A stretch of 64,000 nt of DNA from assembly GCA_002415085.1 (NCBI GenBank), contig DIBV01000017.1:1-64000 (forward strand). Reading direction: 5' to 3'. The notes under the pieces are model-generated. The model did no database searches and had not been told where the DNA came from. It saw only the letters and a list, made by a program, of their open reading frames with translations. Both the position numbers and the translations under genes were made by a program. This document shows, piece after piece, positions 37,834 to 48,369 of the stretch. Each line of letters begins with the position of its first letter. Position 1 is the stretch's first letter. Origin of the DNA: Arsukibacterium sp. UBA5043 (GTDB lineage Bacteria; Pseudomonadota; Gammaproteobacteria; Enterobacterales; Alteromonadaceae).

Positions 37834-39477
37834 TTAAACATACAACAGCCAGGCTACCGTGCTTGCTGCTACACAATAAAACAACATCGGCGCCAGTGTA
37901 TAGCGAATAATATCGCCCTCTCTACCCTGCAAATTTACCACACTTGCTGCGGCGACCACATTAACCACGCAAATCATATTGCCAGCATTGGCTCCCAGCA
38001 TTTGCAACGCTAAGGTAAGGGAAAAAGGTAAACCCGCTTCTGTAGCCATTGCCTGCTGAAAACTGCCAAACATCAAGTTCGAAAAGGTGGCAGAGCCAGC
38101 AATAAATGAGCCCAGCGCACCGACAAATGGCGCAATCCACAACCAGCTTTGGGCTAAATATTGAGCCGCTTCGCTGGCCAGTGCGATAGGCATGGCAGGC
38201 AAGCCTGCGGCATTAACGTCTGATTGCAGAAAAATTCTGACCATGGGTACAGCTCCGGCCAGGGCAATGGCGGAGGGTAACAGCATCTGAGCACTGTGCC
38301 GGCAAGCTGTTATTAACAGCGGAGTTGAGCCACGCAGTAAAAAACAGCTGCCAATAGCCACCAGCACAAATAAAGTGCCCGGTAAATAAAGCGGACTGAC
38401 GCTAACACTAAGCCCGGTGCCAAAAATATCAGGCCACTGCCATGCCATTTGTTGTAAGTAATGTTTAAAGGGTAAGCCAGGGATCCGGCTGATTATCAGC
38501 AGCACAGCGATTAACGCGTAAGGTAACCAGGCGCGACCAAGCGACATGCCATGCGAAATGACTACTGGCAGCGGCATATCTGATTTACCAAGGCTTAAAT
38601 CTGGCTGCACCGGCAGGGTTTGCGGATCGGTGCTGGTAGGATCACCTAGCCATGGCCTGGCCGGTAGCAATATGTTGTAACGGGCGGCGGTACAAATAAG
38701 TACTAAGCCAATTAGCGCGCCAAGTATTGACGGGAATTCGGGTCCCAGCAATAGTGCCACCAAATACGCAGGTACGGTAAACGCCAGGCCACTTAGCAGC
38801 GCAAAAGGCGCAATAGCAAAACCATCGCGCCAGCTGCGCCTGACACTAAAAAACCGGGTTAACATTACCACCATGATCAGTGGTAACCAGGACGCAACGG
38901 CAATATCGATGCTGATGGCCGTTAAGGCAATTTGCAGCACCGCATCGTGAGTTATACCTGGCACACCCTGAGCAATACCGACCAGCACCGGCGTACCAAC
39001 CGCACCAAAAGACACTGCACTGGAATCGGCGACCAGCGCCAGTACCACGGCAGCAATGGGGCTAAAGCCCAGGGCAACTAAAAGGGGGGCTGCAATAGCA
39101 GCCGGTGTACCGAAGCCGGCAGCGCCTTCTAAAAAACTGCCAAACAACCAGGCGATAATGATTAGCTGCACCCGTTTGTCAGGGGATATAGCAGCAAATC
39201 CGCTTTTAATGACCCCGATAGCACCCGTTTGTTTTAACACGTTCAGTAATAATATGGCGCCAAATACTATCCATAAAATAGTACTGGCAATAACCAGCCC
39301 TTCGGCCACCGCAGCAGCCAGTTGCACCGGGGGCACTTGCCACACCAGATAGGCCAGTACCGCGCATACCACTAAGCTTAGCGGCATCGCCCGGCTGGCA
39401 GGCATTCGCAGCAACACCAGTAACATAAAAACACTTAACAGCGGCATTGCCGCTGTTAACCATAGCAGTGCATCCAT
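37834..39477 (-). CDS. L-lactate permease family transporter
   Basis: A 547-residue membrane protein with about 13 helices of the LctP family. Characteristic segments are [17 protein letters not shown] near residue 113 and [15 protein letters not shown] near 458. It takes up lactate (or glycolate) with protons. No lactate dehydrogenase genes lie beside it, so the substrate is inferred from the family only. Confidence 0.88.
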   Translation of the reverse strand: MDALLWLTAAMPLLSVFMLLVLLRMPASRAMPLSLVVCAVLAYLVWQVPPVQLAAAVAEGLVIASTILWIVFGAILLLNVLKQTGAIGVIKSGFAAISPDKRVQLIIIAWLFGSFLEGAAGFGTPAAIAAPLLVALGFSPIAAVVLALVADSSAVSFGAVGTPVLVGIAQGVPGITHDAVLQIALTAISIDIAVASWLPLIMVVMLTRFFSVRRSWRDGFAIAPFALLSGLAFTVPAYLVALLLGPEFPSILGALIGLVLICTAARYNILLPARPWLGDPTSTDPQTLPVQPDLSLGKSDMPLPVVISHGMSLGRAWLPYALIAVLLIISRIPGLPFKHYLQQMAWQWPDIFGTGLSVSVSPLYLPGTLFVLVAIGSCFLLRGSTPLLITACRHSAQMLLPSAIALAGAVPMVRIFLQSDVNAAGLPAMPIALASEAAQYLAQSWLWIAPFVGALGSFIAGSATFSNLMFGSFQQAMATEAGLPFSLTLALQMLGANAGNMICVVNVVAAASVVNLQGREGDIIRYTLAPMLFYCVAASTVAWLLYV

Positions 39478-39516
39478 CCGCTTAAGCTACTGCCTCCTGT
39501 GTGGGTTACGCCGTGC

Positions 39517-42500
39517 TTAAAAACCGCTATCAGTTACCGGTGAATGGCTCGGATCCTTTGCTTCATCCTCAGTAGTAACTTGGGCTGCATGTTTACCGGC
39601 AAACAACGTTATTATCAGTAGCACGATTAAACCCAACAGTGGAATAATCAACAACAGTGCCCACCCGCGACTGAACTCTAAATCGACTAAGCGGCGGCAA
39701 ATCGCCGCAGCAATCGGCAATGTCATCGCGATTAAATAGGACAATGCGATAACGCCCATAGGTAATATTCCTGTACGGGCAACAATACCATCGACAATAA
39801 GCAACACCAGCAACAGCGCAATATGAACCCAGAAAAACTGCCAGAACTCGCGCCGGCTATCGGGCTGGTTAAAGTTAGCATAGCTGCGAATAGCCCGGCC
39901 AAAACTGCTGATAGCTTGTGGCACGACTTTCTTAGTGTCCTCTAAAATAACATACAGCGCCGGGATCAGTACCAAAGTAATGACCGTCGCGAACAGAATA
40001 CCGAATGCCAGTGATACCGCCATCGGCACTACAATTTTCGCCTGTAAGCTCCGTTCCAGCACAATGGGCGCCAAACCGACAAAGGTGGTCAGCGAGGTTA
40101 ATAAAATGGCCCGAAAACGCTGGGTACCAGCTTCTACTACCGCCTGTTTAATGGCCATGCCCTGCTCCCGTGCCCGGTTAACAAAGTCCACCATAATCAG
40201 GCTGTCATTGACTACTACCCCCGCTAATGCCACTAAACCAAAGATCGACATAATGCTCAGGCTCAGCCCAAGTAACATATGGCCCACCACAGCACCAATT
40301 AAGCCAAAGGGGATCACGCTCATAATAATTAATGGCTGACTGTAAGATTTAAGCGGCACCGCCATTAACGCGTAAATGGCAAAAAGCGCTAACACTGCCG
40401 CTTTCATTAAATCAACCTGGGCATCAATTTCATCCTGGCTGGCACCATCCAATGACCCGGTGACGCCAAGGTATTTTTGCTCCAGCTCTTTGATCACTTT
40501 ATTTTGTACTTCACGAACGACTTTGGCTGGCTCAATCAGGGTTTTATCGGCTGCCGCGCTAATGGTCACCGCCCGCTCACCATTCACCCGGTTAATGGCG
40601 CTGAAGCTCGGTTGCATGGTATAGCTGGCTACCCGGGAAAATGGTACTTCGCCACCGTTAGCCGTGCGAATGCGCATGTTTTCCAAATCACCAATTGAAC
40701 GACGCTCATCCTGCGGGTAACGCACCATCACTTTAATTTCTTCGCCATTACGCTGCAGGCGCTGAGCCTCCGCCCCGTAAAAGCCATAGCGTACCTGCCG
40801 GGCTAAATCGGCCAGGCTAATGCCCAGTAACTCGGCCTCTGGTTTTAATGCCAATACAATTTCATCATTGCCGCCAAGTAAGTTGTCCTCAATATCAAAT
40901 ACCCCGGCATACTCGGCCAATCTGGCTTTTAACTCTTCAGTTGCCAGTTGCAGGTTTTGTAAGTTGGTACCGCGCAATTGCAGCGCAATATCAGCGCCAC
41001 CACCGCCCATCGGCGAGCTGTTAATTTTAAATGTTTTCAAACCCGGGATTTCCGGTATCTGCTCCCGCCAGCGCTTGGCAATCTCAAAGCCATCAATTTC
41101 GCGGTCTTCACTTTTTTCAAGCTCGACCACCAGCTGACCTGCGGTATCGCTGTTTAAAAATACCAGCCGGTGCTTAATCACATCTTCATTAAATTCACGC
41201 CCAAGTTCGGTGTTGGCACGCAGTAAGGCTTTTTCAATTTCCTGCATCGCCAGCACGGTCGCCTCATTCGACGCGCCCTCTTCCATTTGGACGTTAGCCT
41301 GAATAAAGTCACTAGGAATATTCGGGAAAAATACCCAACGGACAAAACCACCTTGCAGCACACCAATCATTAAAATCATCAAGGCAAAAAAGCACGCCAT
41401 CGTCAGATAACGCAGCTGAATACACCGCTCAATAAAAGGTTTGTACGTATTGTGAATAAAGCGATACAGTACACGGGATACCGCTTCGCGAACCCGCTTT
41501 AAGGTATTACTACCAAACCGGCCTAAAGCGTAAACACCACCTTTATCCGGATCCCACGGTTTAGTATCCATATTGGCAATGTGAGTAGGTAAAATAAGTT
41601 TTGATTCAATAATAGAAAACACCAGACACAGCACCACCACCCAGGCAATGGATTCCCATATCGCTGACTGACCGCCGCCAACCATTAACATCGGTACAAA
41701 GGCCGCAATAGTCGTTAACACGCCAAAAGTGGCCGGCATGGCAACTTTTTGGGCCCCGGCAATCACCGCTGCAGTCGATTTACCGCGCTTTTCTATCTCG
41801 GTGTAGGCGCTTTCACCGATTATAATCGCATCATCCACCACTATCCCCAGCACCAGAATAAAGCCAAACAAGCTGATCATATTAATAGAGACATCAAACA
41901 TCGGTAATGGCAGCATCGCCAGTGCGCCAAGGAAACAGACCGGAATACCCACCATCACCCAGAAGGCCACCCGAAACTCCAAGAATAAGGTTAGCGCCAG
42001 CAGCACCAGAATTACCCCGGTCAGCAAGTTGCCGGTCATTAGATCTAACCGGCCTTGCAGGTAATAACTGGAGTCACCCCAGTAATCCAGCTGCACGCTG
42101 GGCGGCAAACTGGCTTTTTTATCTTTAACATATTGTTTAACGGTATCAGCAATTTGCAGCGTATCGTCTTCACCTACGGCATCAATCCGGATCGACACAC
42201 TGTTTTTACCGTCAAAGGTTGCCAAGCGGCTGCGTTCAATAAAACCATCATTAACGTTGGCAATTTCGCCTAAGGTAAGCCGGCTGCCATCGGCAAATTT
42301 CAGCAGTACAATATTGTCAAAGTCAGCCTGATTATAGGCCTGGCCTTTGGTGCGCAGTAAAATATTACCGCTTTCAGAGCGGATTGCACCACCGGGTAAA
42401 TCTACCGAACTGGCCCGGATCGCGGCCACAACCTGATCCAGCGTTAAGCCATATTCTTTTAATTTAAGCTCCGGGACCTCAACGGCTACTTCGTAGTCGC

Positions 42501-43038
42501 GCGCGGCGACCACATCAACTTTACTCACCCCAGGCTGCTTTTTAATTTCATCCCGGATATCTTTAGCCAGCTCTTTTAAGGTGCGCTCTGGTGCATCGCC
42601 ATACAACGATAACCACATAACATTACTTTGAAAACGCACCCGATATACCACTGGCCGTTCAGTTTGTTCTGGCAAGGAAGAAATAGAACCAACCTGGGTT
42701 TTTATCTCATCCATGACTTCCTGCACTTTAAAATTCGAGTCAATTTCAGCCCGAATTGTTGCCAGGCCTTCGACGGCAGTAGAGCGAATGCGTTTAATAC
42801 CATTTACTGCGCGCAGGCTCTCCTCGACTTTATCAATAACCCCGGATTCCACTTCTTGTGGTGCAGCGCCAAGGTAAGCCACCCGGATGTTAACCACTTC
42901 CAATTCAATTTCTGGAAAAGCCTGCTTTTTTATCGTAAAAACAGCCGCAATACCGGCTACTAAAATAATCGCCATCAGCAAATTTGCTGCGACGCTATTG
43001 CGGGCGAACCAGGCAATAATACCTTTATTGGTATCCAT
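39517..43038 (-). CDS. RND efflux permease with a C-terminal DUF805-like domain
   Basis: A 1173-residue inner-membrane transporter, about 130 residues longer than usual. The RND core (1-1035) shows the first helix, the two porter regions, and TM4 with G-I-V-V-D-D-A-I-I-I-G-E (paired Asp) near residue 395. F-G-L-V-A-L-A-G-V-V-V-N-D-S-L lies in the second half. The tail (about 1045-1155) has F-G-R-A-I-R-S, S-R-R-E-F-W-Q-F-F, P-I-A-A-A-I-C-R-R-L-V-D and G-W-A-L-L-L-I-I-P-L-L-G, the pattern of DUF805 membrane proteins. Its adaptor gene lies 1 base upstream. Confidence 0.92.
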   Translation of the reverse strand: MDTNKGIIAWFARNSVAANLLMAIILVAGIAAVFTIKKQAFPEIELEVVNIRVAYLGAAPQEVESGVIDKVEESLRAVNGIKRIRSTAVEGLATIRAEIDSNFKVQEVMDEIKTQVGSISSLPEQTERPVVYRVRFQSNVMWLSLYGDAPERTLKELAKDIRDEIKKQPGVSKVDVVAARDYEVAVEVPELKLKEYGLTLDQVVAAIRASSVDLPGGAIRSESGNILLRTKGQAYNQADFDNIVLLKFADGSRLTLGEIANVNDGFIERSRLATFDGKNSVSIRIDAVGEDDTLQIADTVKQYVKDKKASLPPSVQLDYWGDSSYYLQGRLDLMTGNLLTGVILVLLALTLFLEFRVAFWVMVGIPVCFLGALAMLPLPMFDVSINMISLFGFILVLGIVVDDAIIIGESAYTEIEKRGKSTAAVIAGAQKVAMPATFGVLTTIAAFVPMLMVGGGQSAIWESIAWVVVLCLVFSIIESKLILPTHIANMDTKPWDPDKGGVYALGRFGSNTLKRVREAVSRVLYRFIHNTYKPFIERCIQLRYLTMACFFALMILMIGVLQGGFVRWVFFPNIPSDFIQANVQMEEGASNEATVLAMQEIEKALLRANTELGREFNEDVIKHRLVFLNSDTAGQLVVELEKSEDREIDGFEIAKRWREQIPEIPGLKTFKINSSPMGGGGADIALQLRGTNLQNLQLATEELKARLAEYAGVFDIEDNLLGGNDEIVLALKPEAELLGISLADLARQVRYGFYGAEAQRLQRNGEEIKVMVRYPQDERRSIGDLENMRIRTANGGEVPFSRVASYTMQPSFSAINRVNGERAVTISAAADKTLIEPAKVVREVQNKVIKELEQKYLGVTGSLDGASQDEIDAQVDLMKAAVLALFAIYALMAVPLKSYSQPLIIMSVIPFGLIGAVVGHMLLGLSLSIMSIFGLVALAGVVVNDSLIMVDFVNRAREQGMAIKQAVVEAGTQRFRAILLTSLTTFVGLAPIVLERSLQAKIVVPMAVSLAFGILFATVITLVLIPALYVILEDTKKVVPQAISSFGRAIRSYANFNQPDSRREFWQFFWVHIALLLVLLIVDGIVARTGILPMGVIALSYLIAMTLPIAAAICRRLVDLEFSRGWALLLIIPLLGLIVLLIITLFAGKHAAQVTTEDEAKDPSHSPVTDSGF

Positions 43039-43039
43039 G

Positions 43040-44281
43040 TTACTGGCCCTCTGCTTGCTTCACCGCCGCTGCTGCATCGGCCAGTTGCGTAGGTTGTTCG
43101 GCATGGTCTTCTACGGTATTGTCGCCGGCTATCCGCACCATAGTGCCAGCCAGCGGGTTAGAAATGGCAGATAACACCAGTTGATCACTGCTTTGCAGTC
43201 CATTGGTAATGTACGCCGCCTCTGCTGTAGCCCGGTCTACCGTGACCTGACGAAATTGCAAGGTGTTATCATTATCTACTACCAGCACCTTATTGCCTGG
43301 TAATAGTAAATGACGGGCAACCTTAACCACCTGCTCGGCCTGAGTGCCAGTGATGGTTGCAGCAACAAAGCGGCCAAAATTCAAAACTGGTTGTGTTTGA
43401 TTACGGCGCTGATAAGGATCCGCTACCTCAGCGACCACATAAATTACCCGGCTGCGCTCATCCAGGATCCCTTCTGTGCGAACAAGTTTTGCCGGCCACT
43501 GCACTTGCTGTCCGGCAATGGTGCTGCTAAGCATAACCTGGTTATTATCAGACGTTATCGTGTCGGACTCACCGGCACCTGGCATAGTTAGAAATGCCAT
43601 ATCAGTATCAGTCAAAGGTAAGCGAATTTCAGCAATGTCAGTGCCGACAATTGAACCCAGCGCGGTGCCCCGACTGATAAATTGGCCAAGGTTCGCGGCC
43701 CGTGTCCGCACCATGCCATCATAAGGGGCGCGGATTTCAGTGCGGGCCAAATCACGATTCGCCCGCTCCACTTCAGCCTCGGCCGACTGCACACTGGCTA
43801 ACGCACTGGCCAGTTGTGGCTGGCGCAAGCCCAACGCAGGCGCGTTACCATCGGTAAAGGATCGCCATTCTTCCTCAGCAACTTTTACCCGGGCTTTTTC
43901 TTCAGCCAGCATCGCCTGCGCATTAGCCAACGCTGCCTGGGCTGCTTTAACGTTGGTGAGATAGTCACTTTTTTCAACCTGTACCAGCAAGTCGCCCTTT
44001 TTAAAAAAACCACCGGCAACAAACTCTTCTGCTACCGCCACTACCCGGCCATTCACTTCTGAAATCAGGCTGGTTTCAAGCTTGGGTGTTACCATGCCCT
44101 GAGAGCTGATTTGATAAACGATGTTATCAGGCGAAATAGCCCCAGTATTGACCAAAATAGCCGGTCGGGTTTCCTCACTTTTCTGAGGAGGCTGACGCAT
44201 CTTGCCTAAACCCACTGCGGCCATAATAGCGACTACAACAACCACTACCGGAAGAATTACTTTTACAAAAAAAGAAGACAT
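43040..44281 (-). CDS. RND periplasmic adaptor (membrane fusion) protein
   Basis: A 413-residue HlyD/AcrA-type protein with an N-terminal membrane anchor (residues 7-25). The lipoyl half-motif is V-A-E-E-F-V-A-G-G-F-F-K-K-G-D-L-L near residue 85. A short helical hairpin (about 110-180) follows, then R-A-P-Y-D-G-M-V-R-T near 187, and beta-barrel domains. It links the RND permease downstream with an outer-membrane channel that is not encoded here. Confidence 0.92.
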   Translation of the reverse strand: MSSFFVKVILPVVVVVVAIMAAVGLGKMRQPPQKSEETRPAILVNTGAISPDNIVYQISSQGMVTPKLETSLISEVNGRVVAVAEEFVAGGFFKKGDLLVQVEKSDYLTNVKAAQAALANAQAMLAEEKARVKVAEEEWRSFTDGNAPALGLRQPQLASALASVQSAEAEVERANRDLARTEIRAPYDGMVRTRAANLGQFISRGTALGSIVGTDIAEIRLPLTDTDMAFLTMPGAGESDTITSDNNQVMLSSTIAGQQVQWPAKLVRTEGILDERSRVIYVVAEVADPYQRRNQTQPVLNFGRFVAATITGTQAEQVVKVARHLLLPGNKVLVVDNDNTLQFRQVTVDRATAEAAYITNGLQSSDQLVLSAISNPLAGTMVRIAGDNTVEDHAEQPTQLADAAAAVKQAEGQ

Positions 44282-44756
44282 GACTTACCTACCCGTCAAT
44301 TTTAACTGCGTACATCATAAGCGCTATGGCGACAATTGTATGCCAGCGACTGTTAATGATTGTATCCTGATAGCGCGGCATTAAGTTATGCTAACGCCAA
44401 AAACAGATGGATCCAAAACCGTGTCACTTTGCGCCAGGCCTGTAATAACGCGGCCATCTGCGGGACTGTGGGCCCCGGACCGGGTTAACATTACGCTTAA
44501 CGGGCGACCAGGCGCCTGACCCTTCGTAATATTTTGTTACAAACCACAAAAATTAAAACAGTTGTTTAAGTGGCAGTTATAACCCTACAACTTAAAGTTA
44601 TTTGCCGATTGCCCCACGCTGATTTATGGTAAGCACGGTGATCAGGCTGGTCATTTTTAAGTCATATATCGCAGGTAGTATTTTTGCCAGTATTCACTAT
44701 CGCAGCAGCATTATGCTTACGCAGACTGCCAATGCAGTTAGATTGAGGGAAGCAAC
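44282..44756. other. 475-base intergenic region, no gene seen
   Basis: It lies between the divergent efflux adaptor and CBM48 genes. It is relatively GC-rich near 44430-44520 and holds a perfect 10-base palindrome CAGGCGCCTG near 44510. GAGGGA just before 44757 is the ribosome site of the next gene. Promoters for both sides must lie here, but I could not pick them with confidence. Confidence 0.5.
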
Positions 44757-45065
44757 ATGAGTATCACCAAACACTATTTAAAAACCAAACCAGTGTGTAA
44801 AGTCACGTTTAAAATTAGTGCTGAGCAATTAGCCGGAGCCGAGACTGTTGCCCTGCTTGGTGAGTTTAATGATTGGGATCCGGCAGCATTACCCATGAAA
44901 AAAAGTAAAAAAGGTGATTTTAGTGCCAGCGTAACCCTGAATAACGATCAGGAATACCAGTTTCGCTATCTGGTTAACGGCGGTACCTGGTTAAACGATG
45001 ACGCGGCAGACGCTTATCTACCGTCACCGTTATCTTATGATCATAATTCAGTCATTCGGTTATAG
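44757..45065 (+). CDS. Stand-alone CBM48 (AMPK-beta/isoamylase N-terminal) protein
   Basis: A 102-residue protein that is almost only a CBM48/early-set domain. It shows V-A-L-L-G-E-F-N-D-W-D-P near residue 31, M-K-K-S-K-K-G-D-F near 46, and Y-Q-F-R-Y-L-V-N-G-G-T-W-L-N-D near 69-85, the carbohydrate-binding strands of glycogen-binding proteins. It probably binds glycogen or other alpha-glucans. No glycogen enzymes are nearby, so its partner is unknown. Confidence 0.85.
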   Translation: MSITKHYLKTKPVCKVTFKISAEQLAGAETVALLGEFNDWDPAALPMKKSKKGDFSASVTLNNDQEYQFRYLVNGGTWLNDDAADAYLPSPLSYDHNSVIRL

Positions 45066-45074
45066 CTCTGATAT

Positions 45075-45110
45075 TACCAGGTGCCGGCACTGTTGTGCTT
45101 GCACCTGGTA
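45075..45110. terminator. Bidirectional terminator-like hairpin
   Basis: TACCAGGTGC and GCACCTGGTA are perfect 10-base inverted repeats around 16 bases, between convergent CBM48 and KAS III-like genes. Confidence 0.6.
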
Positions 45111-45124
45111 CTCACTTAGCAGGT

Positions 45125-46243
45125 TTAACAGCGCTCCAGTATCAGACAGCCAACCGAGTAACCCGCACCAAAGGAACACAGCACGGCTTTATCACCCTTA
45201 TTTAAACCCGTTTTATGCTTATGAAACGCTATGATTGAACCGGCAGAGGCAGTATTTGCATAACTGTCCAGTACCAGTGGTGCTTCTTCTGGCAACGGGT
45301 CTCGTCCCAGAATTTTCTTCGCCGCAAAAATATTCATATTAATATTTGCCTGATGCAGCCACAGCCGTTTTAGCTGATCCGGGCTGATATTAAGCGTTGC
45401 CATTTCATTCTGAATAACGTCGGCAACAATAGGCAATAATTCTTTAAAAACCTTTCGACCCTGTTGTTTGAAAAACGGAACTTTAGGATCGGGTTCAGCA
45501 AAACAATGTTCAGTGTAGCCAATATCACAGCGGATATTATTCGAAAAACTGGTTTGCAGCCGCATTCCTAAAATAGCAAATGCCTGCTCTGACGTGCAGC
45601 TGCTTTGTGCTTCAATAATGGTGGCGGTACATACATCACCAAAAATAAAATGGCTGTCACGATTTTTATAATCCACCTGAGGTGAGGCAAACTCGGGGTT
45701 AACCACTAACACGACTTTCGCTGTCCCCCCGCGAATGGCATTGGCAGCGTTGCTAATGGCAAAGGTGGCAGAGGAACAGGCAACATTCATATCAAACGCA
45801 TAACCGGCAACGCCCAGAATATGCTGCAGCTCGATAGAAAGTGCCGGATAGGGCCGCTGCATATTGGATGCCGCACAGATTATAAGGTCAATGTCTGCGG
45901 CCGTTTTATTGGCCTGCAGCATAGCTTCCCGGGCAGCAGCTACAGCCATCTCAACCATTTCTGGCGGGGTATTTTCATCACGCTTCTCAAATACCGGGTG
46001 CATTATCTTTGGCTCAAGAATGCCATCTTTATACAACACGTGCCGCGACTTTATGCCTGAGGCTTTTTCAATAAACTCACTGCTGGAGTATTCCAACGCC
46101 TGATGTTGTCCGGTACTGATTTCTGCAGCATGCTGCCGATTGTGTAAATCAACATATTGGTTATAGCTGGCAACCAGCTCTTCATTACTGATGGTCGCGG
46201 TTGGCGTAAATAGCCCTGAACCACTGATTACAATATTTTGCAT
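45125..46243 (-). CDS. Beta-ketoacyl-ACP synthase III-like enzyme
   Basis: A 372-residue thiolase-fold protein. The catalytic triad is visible: Cys in N-V-A-C-S-S-A-T-F near residue 155, His in L-H-Q-A-N-I-N-M near 293, and Asn in Y-A-N-T-A-S-A-G-S near 328. It is longer than housekeeping FabH (about 320) because of an N-terminal insert after residue 25. That places it in the divergent group related to DarB and other acyl-condensing enzymes. It is unlinked to fatty-acid genes here, so the role is open. Confidence 0.85.
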   Translation of the reverse strand: MQNIVISGSGLFTPTATISNEELVASYNQYVDLHNRQHAAEISTGQHQALEYSSSEFIEKASGIKSRHVLYKDGILEPKIMHPVFEKRDENTPPEMVEMAVAAAREAMLQANKTAADIDLIICAASNMQRPYPALSIELQHILGVAGYAFDMNVACSSATFAISNAANAIRGGTAKVVLVVNPEFASPQVDYKNRDSHFIFGDVCTATIIEAQSSCTSEQAFAILGMRLQTSFSNNIRCDIGYTEHCFAEPDPKVPFFKQQGRKVFKELLPIVADVIQNEMATLNISPDQLKRLWLHQANINMNIFAAKKILGRDPLPEEAPLVLDSYANTASAGSIIAFHKHKTGLNKGDKAVLCSFGAGYSVGCLILERC

Positions 46244-46637
46244 TACTTTACACCTTGTCTGGTTGCGACGATCTTATTATCTGATTAAAACACGGCCAGG
46301 CCTGAATTGCCGGCATTTCCATTGTACTATGAGTCGATTATGAATGCTGCGCCCGGAGTACTGTGGCCCGGCTTGTTGCCTAGTATAACGAAAATTATCG
46401 TCGGCGTTTAGTGGTACAGCAACTGGCTGACGCTTGCCTGATTTAGCAAGTTATTCCACAACACGCTACGCTTTTACAGTACCATACCCTGCTTGTATGC
46501 CTGCTTGTTAAGGTGAGATCCAGTATCGACGGTGTACACTATGCTTTGGTCTGCGGCATAATAGCAGGTAATTACTGACGACAAACCTCCCCTATCAGGG
46601 GTGTTTCTTCTGTTTATCGGGGAATAAGATCATCCGC
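46244..46637. other. 394-base intergenic region upstream of tamA
   Basis: It lies between divergent KAS III-like and tamA genes. Near 46589-46601 a CCCC-TATCA-GGGG hairpin with a downstream T-rich stretch precedes tamA by about 35 bases. This could affect tamA expression. Nothing else is recognised. Confidence 0.4.
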
Positions 46638-48359
46638 ATGTCGCTATCTAGAATGCTAATTTATGTTTTTTTCCTGGTCAGTGGCAGTAGCTTTGCGCAA
46701 ACTAAACTGCAAATTGAAGGGCTGAAGGGTGAGCTGGAGAAAAACGTCAACGTTTTTTTAGCAAAATATGATGCTACTGAGATCTCCGGTTCCTTGCGCT
46801 TTCAGTTGAGCCTGCAACAAGATATTGAGACAGCCTTACAAGCACTGGGCTACTACCAGAGCGAAGTTGAATTTACGTTGTCGGAAGGCGCTGGCAAAGC
46901 CACCTTAACCGTTGCTATCACCCCGGGCGAACCGGTCAAAATTAACATATCGGATATTGTTCTGATCGGCGATGCGACTGACGATCCACAGTTTAACGCG
47001 GTGCTAAGAAGTCAGGCGCCAGAAGTCGGTGATACGTTGCACCATGGGAAATATGAAAGTCTGAAAAGTGAATTGCTCAGTCTGGCTCTGCGTAAAGGTT
47101 ACTTTGATGCCACGTTTAGCCGTAGCCGGCTGGAAGTCATTCCTGAGCTTAGTCAGGCAAATATTCATCTGCACTTTGACAGTGGCAAGCGTTATAAATT
47201 TGGCGAAGTCACCTATAGCGGACAGCAAATTCGTGATAAATGGATGCAATCGCTAATCCCATTTGAACCCGGCCAGCCCTATCTCGCCAGTGAGCTGGGA
47301 GAATTTAATCAAATACTTGCCAATACCAACTGGTTTTCCGCTATCGCCATTGAAGGTGCTACTGAACAAATAGACGATTACACCTTACCGATTATAGTTA
47401 AACTGGAACCGCGGCTGCGTAACAGCGTTGAAACGGGGATTGGTTATTCGCAAGAGGTGGGGCCGCGCCTGAAATTAAGTTGGTTTAAACCCTGGCTTAA
47501 TGACCGTGGTCACAGTTTAAATGCCGACCTTATTTTATCCGGCGAAGAACAAAATATTGAAGCACGCTATAAAATGCCGTTAGCGGACTCTCCCAGTGAT
47601 TTTTATCAATTTCAATACGGGGTTGGCGTTAAAGAATATAGCCGCCAGGATAATGTTCGTACCAAAGTGTCTAATCTGGCTGCAGAACGCCACTGGTTAC
47701 TCGAAAGCGATTGGTATCGGATTGCGTCAGTTCGTTGGCTTTATGAAGAAGCAACCGAGTTTGAACAAACCACAACCAGCAATATCCTGATGCCTGGCAT
47801 TCGTTTTAACCGTTTACGCCAGTCTGGTGGCCAGATGCCACGATCGGCAGACAGATTATTATTTAACGTTGAAGTATCTGATAAGCGTTGGGGCTCAGGT
47901 GCAAACTTTGTCAGAGTGCGTGGTCGTGCCGGATGGATTGGCAGTGTGGGTAATAGTCATCGCTTTGTAACCAGGGCTGATGCCGGGGCGGTGATAGGCG
48001 CCGCAATTGAAGACTTACCGCCTTCACTGCGTTTCTTTGCCGGGGGAGACAATAATCTGCGTGGTTATGGTTATGAATCGTTACCACTGCAAGATGAAAG
48101 CACTGATGTTGTCGGTGGCCGTTATATGGCAACGGCTTCTGTTGAGTATCAATACCGGGTTCGTGGCAACTGGTGGCTCGCTGGATTTTTCGATTACGGC
48201 AGTGCCTGGCAAGACAAACCGGAATTTAAGCGTGGTGTTGGTTTAGGGGTTCGCTGGGCCTCACCAGTTGGCCCGGTGCGGCTCGACTTCGGTTATGGTC
48301 TGGATAGCGGTGAGCGTAAAGCATTCAAGATCCATTTCGCCCTGGGCCCTGAGTTATGA
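46638..48359 (+). CDS. tamA: Translocation and assembly module outer-membrane protein TamA
   Basis: A 573-residue Omp85/BamA-family protein with a signal peptide (residues 1-20, S-S-F-A). Three POTRA domains (about 22-265) are followed by a 16-strand barrel. Barrel markers are R-F-F-A-G-G-D-N-N-L-R-G-Y-G-Y near residue 458, which contains the conserved R-G-Y/F lid element, and the C-terminal strand ending in H-F-A-L-G-P-E-L. It works with TamB to insert autotransporters and move phospholipids to the outer membrane. tamB starts 10 bases after its stop. Confidence 0.93.
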   Translation: MSLSRMLIYVFFLVSGSSFAQTKLQIEGLKGELEKNVNVFLAKYDATEISGSLRFQLSLQQDIETALQALGYYQSEVEFTLSEGAGKATLTVAITPGEPVKINISDIVLIGDATDDPQFNAVLRSQAPEVGDTLHHGKYESLKSELLSLALRKGYFDATFSRSRLEVIPELSQANIHLHFDSGKRYKFGEVTYSGQQIRDKWMQSLIPFEPGQPYLASELGEFNQILANTNWFSAIAIEGATEQIDDYTLPIIVKLEPRLRNSVETGIGYSQEVGPRLKLSWFKPWLNDRGHSLNADLILSGEEQNIEARYKMPLADSPSDFYQFQYGVGVKEYSRQDNVRTKVSNLAAERHWLLESDWYRIASVRWLYEEATEFEQTTTSNILMPGIRFNRLRQSGGQMPRSADRLLFNVEVSDKRWGSGANFVRVRGRAGWIGSVGNSHRFVTRADAGAVIGAAIEDLPPSLRFFAGGDNNLRGYGYESLPLQDESTDVVGGRYMATASVEYQYRVRGNWWLAGFFDYGSAWQDKPEFKRGVGLGVRWASPVGPVRLDFGYGLDSGERKAFKIHFALGPEL

Positions 48360-48369
48360 GACCTGACCG

